Shown: positions 34,465 to 43,456, numbered from the stretch's first letter. The stretch: DNA of 60,451 nt from Neolewinella antarctica (GCF_011927835.1 NZ_JAATJH010000012.1:1-60451); one strand, 5' to 3'. The notes: generated from the sequence alone by a model not told the origin. Numbers and translations are program-made.

Positions 34465-35505
34465 ATGCGCAGCCGCCTCAAAAATATCCTCAGCCCCGCA
34501 GAACTTCGCGCCCGCCTGGCCGCCGAGACGGAGTCGCGCGTTACCTTTTCGTTCTACCGCTACGTCCACATCACGGAGCCCGCGGCATTCCGCGATGAGT
34601 GCTACGTGGCCTGGGATGAATTGCTGGTATTTGGCCGGGTGTACGTCGCAAAAGAAGGCGTCAACGGACAAGTATCCGTGCCGCAATCTAAGTTCGAAGC
34701 CTACCGGGCGGCGCTCGATCGCGTCCCCGCCCTGCGGGCTATGCGCCTCAACCTCGCCATCGAGGCTAAGGCGGGTTCGTTTCTGAAGTTAAAGATTAAG
34801 GTGCGCGATAAGATCGTCGCCGACGGGCTGAACGACGCTTCGTTCGACGTCACCAAACGCGGCCGCCACCTGAGCGCGCCGGAAGTGAACCAGCTACTCG
34901 ACGAGGAGGGCACGATCGTCGTCGACATGCGCAACCACTACGAAAGTGAAGTCGGGTATTTCGAAGGTGCCATTCGGCCGGATTTTACCTACTTCCGTGA
35001 CCTACTGCCCGCCGTTGAAGAAATGCTGGCCGATAAAAAAGAAGCCAACATCGTCATGTACTGCACGGGCGGCATCCGCTGTGAAAAGGCGAGTGCCTAC
35101 TACCTCCACCGCGGTTTTCCCAACGTGGCCATGGTCGACGGTGGCATCATCGACTACGCCCGCCAGTGTGAAGAGCTCGAGCTTGAGTCCAAGTACATCG
35201 GCAAAAACTTCGTCTTCGACGAGCGCCTCGGCGAGCGCATTTCCGACCACGTCGTCAGCCACTGCCACCAGTGCGGCACCCCCGCGGACCGCCAGATCGA
35301 TTGCACCAACGGCCCCTGCCACACCCTGATTGTTCAGTGCGAAGCCTGCGCGGCCACGTTTGACAATTGCTGCTCGCAGGAATGCTACGATTTCAAGCAA
35401 CTACCGCCGGAAGACCGGGAGCGGCTTAAGGCTACGAAAATCTTTAATGGACAGCGGTACGGCAAAGCCATGCGCGCGGGCGTGGTCAACAAAGGCTTAA
35501 GTTGA
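34465..35505 (+). CDS. trhO: oxygen-dependent tRNA uridine(34) hydroxylase TrhO (rhodanese family)
   Basis: A 346-aa protein. N-terminal acylphosphatase-like domain (FYRYVHITEPAAFRDE ... VYVAKEGVNGQVSVP). The rhodanese domain spans about 140-235, with the catalytic Cys200 in MYCTGGIRCEKASAYY. A Cys-rich C-terminus follows (CHQCGTPADRQIDC ... CEAC ... CCSQEC), likely metal-binding. Family members (E. coli YceA/TrhO) hydroxylate U34 of certain tRNAs in 5-hydroxyuridine synthesis. ATG 34465 is used; a TTG frame start 24 bp upstream overlaps the promoter box. Confidence 0.92.
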   Translation: MRSRLKNILSPAELRARLAAETESRVTFSFYRYVHITEPAAFRDECYVAWDELLVFGRVYVAKEGVNGQVSVPQSKFEAYRAALDRVPALRAMRLNLAIEAKAGSFLKLKIKVRDKIVADGLNDASFDVTKRGRHLSAPEVNQLLDEEGTIVVDMRNHYESEVGYFEGAIRPDFTYFRDLLPAVEEMLADKKEANIVMYCTGGIRCEKASAYYLHRGFPNVAMVDGGIIDYARQCEELELESKYIGKNFVFDERLGERISDHVVSHCHQCGTPADRQIDCTNGPCHTLIVQCEACAATFDNCCSQECYDFKQLPPEDRERLKATKIFNGQRYGKAMRAGVVNKGLS

Positions 35506-35517
35506 ACAAAAGCGGTT

Positions 35518-35546
35518 GGGCGCGGTCCCGATAGCTATCGGGAGTG
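35518..35546 (-). repeat. dispersed GC-rich motif with 18-bp palindrome
   Basis: On the plus strand GGGCGCGG is followed by TCCCGATAGCTATCGGGA and GTGAAA. It is identical over about 33 bp to the copy at 53901, and lies 12 nt after the trhO stop codon. Confidence 0.75.
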
Positions 35547-35688
35547 AAAGGATATACGGTAAGGCCCGGAGGGATACAACTCGTAACGTGAACCGTGGCT
35601 TCACTCGCGCATTCTCCAAATCACACCGTTCTAAATTTCAATTCCCCCCACCCAAGCAACCAAACCCCCACCCCACCGTTAGCCCCCC

Positions 35689-36378
35689 ATGGCAAACTAC
35701 CTTATTATTGGCGGCAGCTCCGGCATTGGCCGCGCCCTCGTTGATCAACTCCTGACTGACGGGCACACCGTGGCCGTCTGGGCCCGTGAGCAACGCGACC
35801 TTCCCACAACCGTCACTTTTACTTCCTACGACGTGATCGGTGAAGCGGACCCCGACAAAGCTACCATTCCGGAAGGTCTCGATGGTTTCGTCTATTGCCC
35901 CGGCAGCATCGACCTAAAATCTTTCCGGAGCCTCAAAGCCCCCGCCTTCCGCGAGGCCTTCGAGCTGAACGTAGTCGGTGCCGTCCGCTGCCTGCAGGCC
36001 TGCGAACGCACCCTCAAAAAATCGGATAAGGCTTCGGTCGTATTCTTCTCCACCGTTGCCGTACAGCGGGGGATGCCCTTTCACGCCGGCATTGCCGCGG
36101 CGAAGGGCGCCATCGAGGGCCTCACCCGTAGTCTTGCCGCTGAGTACGCTCCCAACATCCGCGTCAACGCCATCGCGCCTTCCCTCACGGATACTCCACT
36201 GGCCGGAAAATTGCTCGGTACGGACGATAAGCGCCAGGCCAGCGCCGACCGCCACCCACTCAAGCGCGTAGCCGCGGCGGAAGAGATTGCCGCCATGGCC
36301 GCTTTCCTGCTGGGTGACAACGCCGCCTTCGTGACCGGTCAGGTCATCGGCATGGATGGCGGGTTGGGTGCTATTTAA
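35689..36378 (+). CDS. SDR family oxidoreductase lacking the canonical Tyr
   Basis: A 229-aa Rossmann-fold short-chain dehydrogenase. The cofactor loop is GGSSGIGRALV (about 6-16), and an Asn-containing FELNVVGAVRCLQ follows. The expected S-x(n)-YxxxK motif reads FFSTVAVQ...GIAAAKGAIEG: Ser and Lys are kept but Ile stands where Tyr is normal. The rest (LAAEYAPNIRVNAIAPSLTDTPLA, VTGQVIGMDGGLG) is typical. It may use another residue or be a non-classical member; the same change seems to recur in a subfamily (recalled, unverified). Confidence 0.88.
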   Translation: MANYLIIGGSSGIGRALVDQLLTDGHTVAVWAREQRDLPTTVTFTSYDVIGEADPDKATIPEGLDGFVYCPGSIDLKSFRSLKAPAFREAFELNVVGAVRCLQACERTLKKSDKASVVFFSTVAVQRGMPFHAGIAAAKGAIEGLTRSLAAEYAPNIRVNAIAPSLTDTPLAGKLLGTDDKRQASADRHPLKRVAAAEEIAAMAAFLLGDNAAFVTGQVIGMDGGLGAI

Positions 36379-36421
36379 CCCACCGGTACCTGCGCCCGAA
36401 CACAACGGGGGTCAATTAACC

Positions 36422-36460
36422 AGCCCCGGGCACGGTCGTCAGATCGTGCCCGGGGCTTTT
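36422..36460 (+). terminator. terminator of the SDR gene
   Basis: AGCCCCGGGCACG / CGTGCCCGGGGCT, a perfect 13-bp stem with a 10-nt loop followed by TTTTGTT. Confidence 0.9.
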
Positions 36461-36525
36461 GTTATTCGTTCTACTATTTCGGTAATCCTAATGCCCTAAT
36501 GAAAACCAGCAGAACGGTACCGCCC

Positions 36526-37143
36526 CTACTGACCATCCAGCAAGAGAGCGGCCACTCGCCTGCGCAGTTCCGGAATCACTTCTTCCTCGATCCACGGGTT
36601 GCGGCGCATAAAGATGCCGTTGCGGGGGCTTGGGTGGGGAAGGACAAAGTACTCCGGCAGGTATTCTTCGTAGCTCCGTACGGTTTCCGTTAGGGTCCGT
36701 TTTCGCCGCGCGCCGAGGTAGTGTTTTTGGGAGTAGGCCCCGATCAATATTTTCAGCTTGACGTTGGGGAGGAGTTTCAGCAGGGTGTCCTGCCAGAGCG
36801 GGGCGCATTCCGGGCGGGGCGGCAGGTCGCCGCCTTTCCCCTTGCCCGGGTAGCACATACCCATCGGGGTGACGGCGAAAGTGGGAGAATCGAAGAACTG
36901 TGTTTCGTCGACGCCCAGCCACTCGCGGAGTTTGCGGCCGCTGGGGTCGTCCCACGCCACGCCGGACAGGTGCGCTAACCGGCCCGGTGCCTGACTGATC
37001 AACGCAATGGTCGCCGCGCCGTGGAGGCGGAAAATGGGCCGGGGGCCGAGGGGCAGGTGCTCGGCGCAAACGCGGCAGGCGGTGATGGGTGCGTAAGCTA
37101 GCTTGGCCTCGGGAGCGAAACCGGTGGGAGTAGAAAGGGGCAT
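36526..37143 (-). CDS. uracil-DNA glycosylase family protein
   Basis: A 205-aa protein. UDG-fold features are four cysteines near the N-terminus (ACRVCAEH), ALISQAPGRLAHLSGVAWDDPSGRKLREWLG as the motif A region, a middle KILIGAYSQKHYL, and LPHPSPRN as the C-terminal motif with the catalytic-loop His. It should remove uracil or related bases from DNA, but the exact UDG class is not clear. The start at 37143 (MPLSTPTGF) was taken because the upstream in-frame ATG lies on the far side of the terminator hairpin at 37160-37184. Confidence 0.82.
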   Translation of the reverse strand: MPLSTPTGFAPEAKLAYAPITACRVCAEHLPLGPRPIFRLHGAATIALISQAPGRLAHLSGVAWDDPSGRKLREWLGVDETQFFDSPTFAVTPMGMCYPGKGKGGDLPPRPECAPLWQDTLLKLLPNVKLKILIGAYSQKHYLGARRKRTLTETVRSYEEYLPEYFVLPHPSPRNGIFMRRNPWIEEEVIPELRRRVAALLLDGQ

Positions 37144-37156
37144 GGGGAGTAAATGA

Positions 37157-37184
37157 AAAATGCCCCGGGTGGTTCCCCGGGGCA
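37157..37184 (-). terminator. terminator of the T9SS cargo gene at 37255
   Basis: Minus strand ATGCCCCGGGG / CCCGGGGCAT with loop AACCA, then TTTTTCATTT. Confidence 0.88.
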
Positions 37185-37254
37185 TCTTCTTTTACCGAAC
37201 TGGCTGTTTCGATTCACGTGCGAACCGCTAATGGTTAGCGCATGATTTTACGGA

Positions 37255-39477
37255 TTACCGCTTGATGAATCTAATCGTAGCGGCACCGGCTTTACGCTGC
37301 ACGCGCAGCAGGTAAACACCCGCAGTGAGGTCGCTCACTTCCACGCCATCCACCCCGTCGGGAAGTTGACGGAGCACCCGACCGTTGATGTCGGTGATGA
37401 TCGCAACCTCGTCCACGTTGAGTGACTGGTTGAAATTCAACCGCCCGGCGACGGGGTTGGGGTAAACGGCGAAGTCGCCCCGCGCGAAGTTGGTGGCTAC
37501 CGGTCCGTACTCGGTCATCGTGCCGTCCAGGTCGTACTGACGTAGGCGGTAGTAGTTCGTTCCGGCGGCTGGTTCGGTATCCGTAAAGGTGTAAGTATTG
37601 GCCGTCTCGAGGCCGGCGTTGACGGATCCCAGTTCCGTCCAATCCTGACTGTCTGAACTACGGTCAACAAAGAAGCGGTCATTATCTCTTTCGTTGCCGG
37701 TCGCCCAGCTCAGCTCCACTTGCTTGGCACCCGCGGCCGCGCCAAATTGCAGCAACTCGATGGGGAGGACCAGGCCGGCGGTGGTGTTGGATTCACAGGG
37801 AGAAAAGGGCACCGAGTTGGTCGTGATGTTCTGGTGTTGCACGAGTGGGCCCGTAAAGTCAGGGCTGCGCGCGAAAGACTGGTCGCTAGCTCCGCCGCTG
37901 TAGGATACGCGGGTGGCATCACCCCGTAGAGCGTTGCGGACGGTCACTTCCCCCATTGTGTTGTTTAAGTTGAGGCTACTACCACCGTAGACCGAGCAAC
38001 CGAAGCTGTTATTATTTGGCGCCGACCCGAAAACGACAACCGCCGTTTTCGCGGGAATGATCGTACCCGCGGGGAAGGTGAACCTCCGGCTGAATTGATT
38101 ATAAACGGTGTAGCCGGCTGCGTCAATGGGCGTATCACCGCCGTTGTAAATCTCGACAAATTCGTCGCGGCTGGTACTGCTCTCGCCATTCCCGTTTACG
38201 TCGACGTTGGTGGGTGGGTCGGCCAGGATCTCATTGATGATTAATTCCGAAGGTGCACAAGCGCCCGACGCAAAATTGAAGGTGCGTGTTTTGACTTGTC
38301 CGTCGACACAACCGCCCCCCGTGAACGTGACCGTGTAGGCGTTGCCCTCCACGAGGCCACTCAGGATGATGTTACCGTTTCTATCCGTAGCGGGGTCGGC
38401 ACCACTAACGGTGGCACCACCATCCACCGTGACCACTACCCCGGGTTCGGGGCCACCCGTGAAGCGGGCGATCGCCGTGCCCCCGTCGTTAGCTGCCGTC
38501 TGCGCGTCGCAGTTAAAATAGATGTTGTTGACGTTGATATTCGGGTTGCAGGGGTTACGGCACTGGTTTTCGGTGGTGCTGACGTCGAGTACGTAATTAC
38601 AATCACCGCTGGGGTCGGACAGCGTGACGCGAATCTCGTCTCCTTCCTCGAACTCGCCGGCGAAATTCTCCAGAACGATGGTACCGTTGGCTACCGTATT
38701 GGGGTCTTCCCCGACGTTCGTGGTGGTAGCGGTGACGTCGTTAGCGGGGGTCGTGGCACCCGCCCTCACTACAATAGTTGCGTTAGCGGACATACCCACG
38801 TAAGGGATACTGATGCGAAAGTTATCGGTGCCAGTTGCGGGGGTCTCGTCGATGCAAACCACTTCCGCAGGGCCGAAAACGGTGATTCCACAGGTATTGG
38901 AGACTACTTCAAAGTTATCTACTGCGAAATAATCATTGCCACCATTTTGTACGACGGCAATGGATAGCTGAACGGAAACGGAACTATCGGGAATAATTAA
39001 CTCGATCCGCTCCCAGCCTGCGGAGCTAACGCCGCCGGTGTTGATGCCGTCAATAAGTAGAACTTCCGGTTGGGCGGCTCCGTCGATGGTGAGCGTGTAT
39101 TTGAAATCATCACCGCCGTCAAACCCAAAAACGTTGTAGTAAAAACTCACCAGCACGTCGTTCGCTCCACTGACGTCTACTGCGTCGAAATTGAGGAAGT
39201 TATCTCCGGGGCGCCCTCCGGCCGTATTGTTCAGGTCTCGGCCGCCGAACAGCATGGTTCCGGCAAAAGGAGTAATACTTCTTGATGTCGTACGGCCCCC
39301 CCAGTGACTATTGGTGTTGCTGTAGGTAGCCGGGTCGGTGGTGAACGCCCAGTCGTTGGAGGGGCTACTTTCGAAACCCTGGAAAGCGATTGTATCTGAT
39401 TGGGCGCGGACGCCGGTGCACAGGGAGAGGGTAAAGAGCAGTGCGAGCACTACCCGTAGCGAGTAAATTTTATCCAT
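37255..39477 (-). CDS. T9SS type A sorting domain protein with lamin-tail domain
   Basis: A 740-aa secreted protein. Signal peptide at 1-25 (ending VRAQ). A jelly-roll-like N-terminal domain follows (about 30-190, AFQGFESSPSNDWAF, DDFKYTLTIDG, DYFAVDNFEVV). Ig/CARDB-like segments extend to about 405. A lamin-tail domain spans about 410-545 (ELIINEILADPPTNVDVNGNGE, DEFVEIYNGG, TFPAGTIIPAKTAVVVFG). A fibronectin-type region and the C-terminal sorting domain (FAVYPNPVAGRLNF ... DLTAGVYLLRVQRK ... IRFIKR) complete it. Lamin-tail domains accompany extracellular nucleases, but no nuclease motif is present here. Probably surface-attached. Confidence 0.9.
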   Translation of the reverse strand: MDKIYSLRVVLALLFTLSLCTGVRAQSDTIAFQGFESSPSNDWAFTTDPATYSNTNSHWGGRTTSRSITPFAGTMLFGGRDLNNTAGGRPGDNFLNFDAVDVSGANDVLVSFYYNVFGFDGGDDFKYTLTIDGAAQPEVLLIDGINTGGVSSAGWERIELIIPDSSVSVQLSIAVVQNGGNDYFAVDNFEVVSNTCGITVFGPAEVVCIDETPATGTDNFRISIPYVGMSANATIVVRAGATTPANDVTATTTNVGEDPNTVANGTIVLENFAGEFEEGDEIRVTLSDPSGDCNYVLDVSTTENQCRNPCNPNINVNNIYFNCDAQTAANDGGTAIARFTGGPEPGVVVTVDGGATVSGADPATDRNGNIILSGLVEGNAYTVTFTGGGCVDGQVKTRTFNFASGACAPSELIINEILADPPTNVDVNGNGESSTSRDEFVEIYNGGDTPIDAAGYTVYNQFSRRFTFPAGTIIPAKTAVVVFGSAPNNNSFGCSVYGGSSLNLNNTMGEVTVRNALRGDATRVSYSGGASDQSFARSPDFTGPLVQHQNITTNSVPFSPCESNTTAGLVLPIELLQFGAAAGAKQVELSWATGNERDNDRFFVDRSSDSQDWTELGSVNAGLETANTYTFTDTEPAAGTNYYRLRQYDLDGTMTEYGPVATNFARGDFAVYPNPVAGRLNFNQSLNVDEVAIITDINGRVLRQLPDGVDGVEVSDLTAGVYLLRVQRKAGAATIRFIKR

Positions 39478-39519
39478 GAGAGGGTTTGTCTTAAATCAAT
39501 TGAGAGACTAATAATGACA

Positions 39520-39527
39520 CAAATATA
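39520..39527 (-). promoter_or_regulatory. -7 promoter box of the T9SS cargo gene at 37255
   Basis: TATATTTG on the minus strand in an AT-rich stretch, about 42 bp before the start codon. Confidence 0.5.
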
Positions 39528-39690
39528 ACAAATGCAGTGTTAAAACACGAATATTTCCAATCTGATTAACAAGGGTTTAGCCACTATTCTCACGGGTAGA
39601 TATTGGTTCGGCTCCCTTGGGTTCTTCGCTTGGCTTTTGCTCAAATGTGCGCCGTATATACCCCACGGTGATCTTCACCCCAAAAACAAT

Positions 39691-39698
39691 TATCTTCG
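39691..39698 (+). promoter_or_regulatory. -7-like box just before the CCA-adding enzyme gene
   Basis: TATCTTCG (TAnnTTTG with one change). Only 9 nt separate it from ATG 39708, which implies a nearly leaderless mRNA. The same box-to-ATG spacing occurs before scpA. Confidence 0.45.
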
Positions 39699-39707
39699 CG
39701 CCCTGCT

Positions 39708-41123
39708 ATGGTATTTCAGATACGCGATAACGAAAGAAAGATCTTTGAGGTCATCAGCCGGGCGGCCGCCGAGCTGGGTTTCCCGACCTACGTGGTGGGG
39801 GGCTACGTACGGGACCGGCTACTCGCCCGACCGAGTAAGGACCTCGACATCGTCTGCGTCGGTAGTGGCATCGAGCTGGCCCAAAGGGTCGGCAACGCGC
39901 TGCATCCGCGTAGTCGCGTGACGGTCTACAAGCGCTTTGGCACGGCTGCCCTCAAGCACCGCGACCTGGAAATCGAGTTCGTCGGCGCCCGCAAAGAGTC
40001 CTACCGGTCGGACAGCCGCAAGCCAACCGTCGAATCCGGCTCCTTGAGCGACGACCAGAACCGACGCGATTTTACGATCAACGCGCTGGCCATCTCCCTC
40101 AACGAGCACGACTACGGCACGATCATCGACCCCTTTAACGGCCTCGAAGACCTGGAAGCCAAGCGCCTCATCACCCCCCTCGAACCCGGTAAGACTTTTT
40201 CCGACGATCCGCTCCGCATGATGCGCGGCGTCCGCTTCGCCGCCCAGCTCGGTTTCAAGATCGACCGCAAGACCCTGATCGGGATGCGCGACAACGCTCA
40301 CCGGCTCAAGATCATCAGCTGGGAACGCATCGCCACCGAAATGAATAAACTGCTCCTCAGCCCCCGACCCAGCGTCGGCCTGAAGTTGATGAGCGACACC
40401 AAGTTAATGGACTACGTCCTACCCGAAATGACGGCCCTGAAGGGCGTTGAAAGCCGCAACGGGCGTAAGCACAAGGATAACTTTCTCCACACCATCCAGG
40501 TAGTGGATCAACTCGCCGAGAAGAGCGGTGATCTCTGGCTGCGGTGGGCTTCCCTCCTACACGATATCGGGAAAGCCCGCACGAAGCGCTGGGAAAGCAA
40601 CGCCGGCTGGACCTTCCACGCGCACGACGCCGTGGGGGCGAACATGGTCCCCAAGATTTTCCGTCGTCTACGCCTGCCGAATGATAAACTGAAGTACGTT
40701 CAAAAGCTCGTCGCCCTGCACCAGCGTCCTATTTCCCTGACGCAGGAAGAGATTTCCGACTCCGCCGTCCGCCGCATTCTCTACGAAGCCGGTAACGACA
40801 TTGACGACCTGATGAAACTCTGCGAGAGCGACATTACTTCCAAGAACCCCAATAAGGTCACCCGCTACCTAAAGAACTACGGTGAGCTACGGGACCGGAT
40901 GGTCGAGATCGAAGCCAGTGACAACCTGCGCGATTGGCAGCCGCCGATCACGGGCGAATACATCATGGAAACTTTTGCCATCCGGCCCAGCCGCCAGGTC
41001 GGTCTGATCAAAGATGCCGTGCGGGAAGCCATTCTGGACGGAGACATCCCCAACGAGTTCGACGCCGCCCGCGTAAAAATGATCGAGACGGCCGCTACGC
41101 TGGAAATATATCCCGTCGCGTAG
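39708..41123 (+). CDS. cca: CCA tRNA nucleotidyltransferase with HD domain
   Basis: A 471-aa class II nucleotidyltransferase. The catalytic head has YVVGGYVRDRLL and the metal-binding KDLDIVCVG, then RRDFTINALAISL and the RNA-binding segment DPLRMMRGVRFAAQLGF. A C-terminal HD domain (RWASLLHDIGKARTKRW, about 285-300) is typical of many bacterial CCA enzymes. It adds or repairs the 3' CCA of tRNAs, needed because neither tRNA gene in this window encodes CCA. Poly(A) polymerase is the main alternative name for the fold. Confidence 0.93.
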   Translation: MVFQIRDNERKIFEVISRAAAELGFPTYVVGGYVRDRLLARPSKDLDIVCVGSGIELAQRVGNALHPRSRVTVYKRFGTAALKHRDLEIEFVGARKESYRSDSRKPTVESGSLSDDQNRRDFTINALAISLNEHDYGTIIDPFNGLEDLEAKRLITPLEPGKTFSDDPLRMMRGVRFAAQLGFKIDRKTLIGMRDNAHRLKIISWERIATEMNKLLLSPRPSVGLKLMSDTKLMDYVLPEMTALKGVESRNGRKHKDNFLHTIQVVDQLAEKSGDLWLRWASLLHDIGKARTKRWESNAGWTFHAHDAVGANMVPKIFRRLRLPNDKLKYVQKLVALHQRPISLTQEEISDSAVRRILYEAGNDIDDLMKLCESDITSKNPNKVTRYLKNYGELRDRMVEIEASDNLRDWQPPITGEYIMETFAIRPSRQVGLIKDAVREAILDGDIPNEFDAARVKMIETAATLEIYPVA

Positions 41124-41256
41124 TTGACAATTATTCTTGTCTGAGGGAAGCAAATCGCCGGAATACCGCGAAAACCTTAGCTTCTTAACTCTTTTTAACA
41201 GCTCCGACCTTTACTCACCCCATAGGTATGGGGTAGCGCCCCCCACCCCACCCCCA

Positions 41257-41264
41257 TATCTTTG
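41257..41264 (+). promoter_or_regulatory. -7 promoter box of candidate ncRNA
   Basis: TATCTTTG followed by 'aggtatcgaaaggagg'. The boxes of the two small RNAs at 292 and 938 are also followed by 'a..tatcgaa' and a G-rich run. Confidence 0.55.
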
Positions 41265-41269
41265 AGGTA

Positions 41270-41477
41270 TCGAAAGGAGGCGGTGCAACGCTCTCCTGCG
41301 AGTTTTTCCAAAAAGCGTATTTGAATTTGTCTTGGTGGCCGGGATTGTTGGTTTTCTCCCCACCCTTTTTGAAAGGTTTTGGCGCTACGAGCGCCCTAGA
41401 TTCCAGTTATTACACTAGTAGTTTGAAAGCTACAACCTATAAGAGGCCTTGACGGTGCAACGTCGAGGCCTTTTTTT
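41270..41477 (+). ncRNA. candidate ncRNA of about 205 nt
   Basis: Bounded by the TATCTTTG box and an intrinsic terminator (GAGGCCTTGACG / CGTCGAGGCC then seven T, 41444-41477). It is non-coding. CGGTGCAACG occurs near both ends (41281-41290 and 41453-41462). Size and genomic isolation would suit a 6S-like RNA, but I cannot confirm the bubble structure by eye, so the identity is open. Confidence 0.5.
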
Positions 41478-41752
41478 GTGCCCATACCTCATGTGCGCTC
41501 CGCTCCGACTGAGTCGGAGGACGACGAGAGAGGAGGATAAAGGAAGAGAAAAGGGGAAGAAAGTTTGTCAAACGATAGAGTCGCTGAAAGTCTTCTTTAC
41601 CATTGATTTTCCGCTGTTAGATAAAATGAAGACTTGGTAAGGACCTAACCCACGAATAATATCTAAGATTTTCTCTTCATCCTTTTATTTCTTCTTCCCC
41701 GTCCTTCGGAGCACGCAGTACTTGCGCAGCAAAAACCGCGCGGAGCGCAATA

Positions 41753-41788
41753 AGAAAAGGGGAGAAAACCGAAGTCCTCTCCCCTTTC
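41753..41788 (-). terminator. terminator of tig
   Basis: Minus strand AAAGGGGAGA / TCTCCCCTTTT with a loop of about 12 nt and a T-rich tail, about 25 nt after the tig stop. Confidence 0.85.
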
Positions 41789-41811
41789 AGGTTTCCTAGT
41801 AAGCAAAGAAC

Positions 41812-43188
41812 CTACTCCTCCTCTAACACAGCAGCGGGAGCCGGGCTATTAGCCTCATTGAATTTCTTGATCACCTCGTTGAATTTATCAGAATCAACCG
41901 GCATATCCTGCAGCGTCACTTTTTCGCGCAGCGCATTCATGATCTTCTTCTCGATCGCGTTGCTGGAAAGCTGGTTGCGCTGCTCCTCATCGTCGAGGGC
42001 GCGTTTGACGTAGCTGTCGATAAATTCTTCGGTGAGGAAGTCGGGGCGCTGACCGCCGAGCATACCCAAGAGGCTGCTAACGGCTTCTTCGCGGATGTCT
42101 TCGTATTCGAGCTTGAGGTCCTCGTCGGCCGCGAATTTATTGCGGATGAGCATCCAGCGGACGCCGCGCTCGAAAAGGTCGTACTCAGTTTCGTCTTCCT
42201 TGTTGATCTCCTTCATCATCTCGATGGGGAGTTCCATCTCGGTGTTCTCAACGAGGTACTTTTGAATGGCGAAACCAGCCATGCCATCCGCCTGCTGCTT
42301 GAATCCGGCGGACTGCTTGGTAACGATGTCGTCACGTAATTCTCCTTCGGTTGTGACGGCACCGGTGGGATCGTACTGGGCGAAAAAGTCGGTGGTCATC
42401 TCGGAAGGCGTAACGCGGGTAATGCCATCGACGGAAACGTCGAAAGTTTTACCGGAGATGTCCGTTTCGGTGTCTTCCAGATCGAGGAAGTATTTCTTAA
42501 CGTAGGCTTCGGTGCTGTCTTTCTCGAGGGTGGACAGGTCGGCTACGTTGACGCTATCACCAACTGACTTACCGATGAAGAGTGCTTTTGACTCGTCGGT
42601 CAGGGCCTCCAGGTAGATTTTGGTAGCGTTGGTAATCTTGTCGTCGACCGGTCCGGCTTCGGTGAAGGTGACGCTGATGACGTCATCGTCCTGCACGGTG
42701 CCTTCGGTAAGGTCTTCGCTTTCGCCGGCGCGTTTGAGCATGCTCTGGACGGCTTCTTCGATGTCCTCGTCCTTTACGTCGAGTACGTAGTAGTCGAAGG
42801 CCGTGTCGGGAATCTCGAAGGAGAATTCCGGCTCGAGGGCTACCTGGTACTTCAGGGTCAGGTCTTCGATGTTGCCGGCCGTGATGACGGGGGTGCCTTC
42901 TTCCTCAATGGGTTGGGGGCTAAAGATGAGTTTGATGTCTTCCTTTTCGATGTAACCGAACAGGCTTTCGCGAATGTCCTCATCGAGGATGCGGCCCAGA
43001 ATTTCGTTGCCAAACATCTTGCGGAGGGTACCCATGGGGACTTTGCCCTTCCGGAAGCCCTTCATGGCTACTTTAGCGCGCTGGCCTTTGAGCTCGGTGG
43101 TGAGCCGTTCGGTGAGCTCTTGTTTGGGCATCGCTACGGTGATGACACCGAGGACGTTGTTGGTCTTTTCGAAACTTACGTTGGGCAT
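41812..43188 (-). CDS. tig: trigger factor
   Basis: A 458-aa ribosome-associated chaperone. The ribosome-binding loop GFRKGKVP is at about 44-51. The Bacteroidota form has a degenerate PPIase region (EGTVQDDDVISVTF to about 260) and a C-terminal helical domain from about 270 onward (FAIQKYLVENTEMELPIEM, VKRALDDEEQRNQLS). It meets nascent chains at the ribosome exit. The tRNA-Leu gene lies about 95 bp upstream on the same strand. Confidence 0.95.
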   Translation of the reverse strand: MPNVSFEKTNNVLGVITVAMPKQELTERLTTELKGQRAKVAMKGFRKGKVPMGTLRKMFGNEILGRILDEDIRESLFGYIEKEDIKLIFSPQPIEEEGTPVITAGNIEDLTLKYQVALEPEFSFEIPDTAFDYYVLDVKDEDIEEAVQSMLKRAGESEDLTEGTVQDDDVISVTFTEAGPVDDKITNATKIYLEALTDESKALFIGKSVGDSVNVADLSTLEKDSTEAYVKKYFLDLEDTETDISGKTFDVSVDGITRVTPSEMTTDFFAQYDPTGAVTTEGELRDDIVTKQSAGFKQQADGMAGFAIQKYLVENTEMELPIEMMKEINKEDETEYDLFERGVRWMLIRNKFAADEDLKLEYEDIREEAVSSLLGMLGGQRPDFLTEEFIDSYVKRALDDEEQRNQLSSNAIEKKIMNALREKVTLQDMPVDSDKFNEVIKKFNEANSPAPAAVLEEE

Positions 43189-43240
43189 GGAACATTGTTT
43201 GGACCGGTTTTACCCACGACGGAGCTACCGGGAAAAGAAC

Positions 43241-43265
43241 GGCCCACCGAAGAACGGTGAGCCGC
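43241..43265 (-). terminator. hairpin between tRNA-Leu and tig
   Basis: Minus strand GGCTCACCG / CGGTGGGCC with loop TTCTT, then GTTCTTTT. Likely the terminator of the tRNA, or an attenuator that lets some transcripts continue into tig. Confidence 0.65.
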
Positions 43266-43282
43266 GAAAGACATTTATAAAG

Positions 43283-43364
43283 TGCGGGTGAAAGGACTCG
43301 AACCTTCACGCATTGCTGCACTAGTTCCTAAGACTAGCGTGTCTACCAATTCCACCACACCCGC
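43283..43364 (-). tRNA. tRNA-Leu (UAG)
   Basis: An 82-nt cloverleaf with acceptor GCGGGTG/CACCCGC, D-loop GGTGGAATTGGTAGACAC, anticodon stem CTAGT/ACTAG with loop CTTAGGA (anticodon TAG), a class II variable arm, and T-arm AAGGTTCGAGTCCTT. CCA is not encoded. Confidence 0.95.
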
Positions 43365-43387
43365 AGAGAATTTGCGCTAAAGCGGGG

Positions 43388-43418
43388 CAAAAGTACGGTA
43401 TGTTTTTAATCTGTGCAA
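43388..43418 (-). promoter_or_regulatory. promoter of tRNA-Leu
   Basis: Minus strand TTG (43418-43416), 20 bp, TACTTTTG (43395-43388): a complete -33/-7 promoter like that of tRNA-Cys. Confidence 0.8.
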
Positions 43419-43456
43419 TTCTAAATTACTAATAGCCTCCGAATCAGTGGGCTGCC

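Larger units (their letters stand above)
41124..41811. other. 688-bp non-coding region with candidate ncRNA
   Basis: No protein gene (a 63-codon frame at 41449-41640 is not protein-like). It contains the candidate ncRNA at 41270-41477, a purine-rich/pyrimidine-rich pair of stretches (41519-41565 and 41670-41700) that could pair, palindrome CTCCGACTGAGTCGGAG near 41503, and the trigger-factor terminator. Confidence 0.6.

Noticed and set aside
37255..39477. Lamin-tail protein as an extracellular nuclease
   Set aside because: No nuclease or other catalytic motif could be found; only the lamin-tail and sorting domains are supported.
41449..41640. 63-codon frame after the candidate ncRNA
   Set aside because: Begins inside the terminator hairpin and has no protein features.
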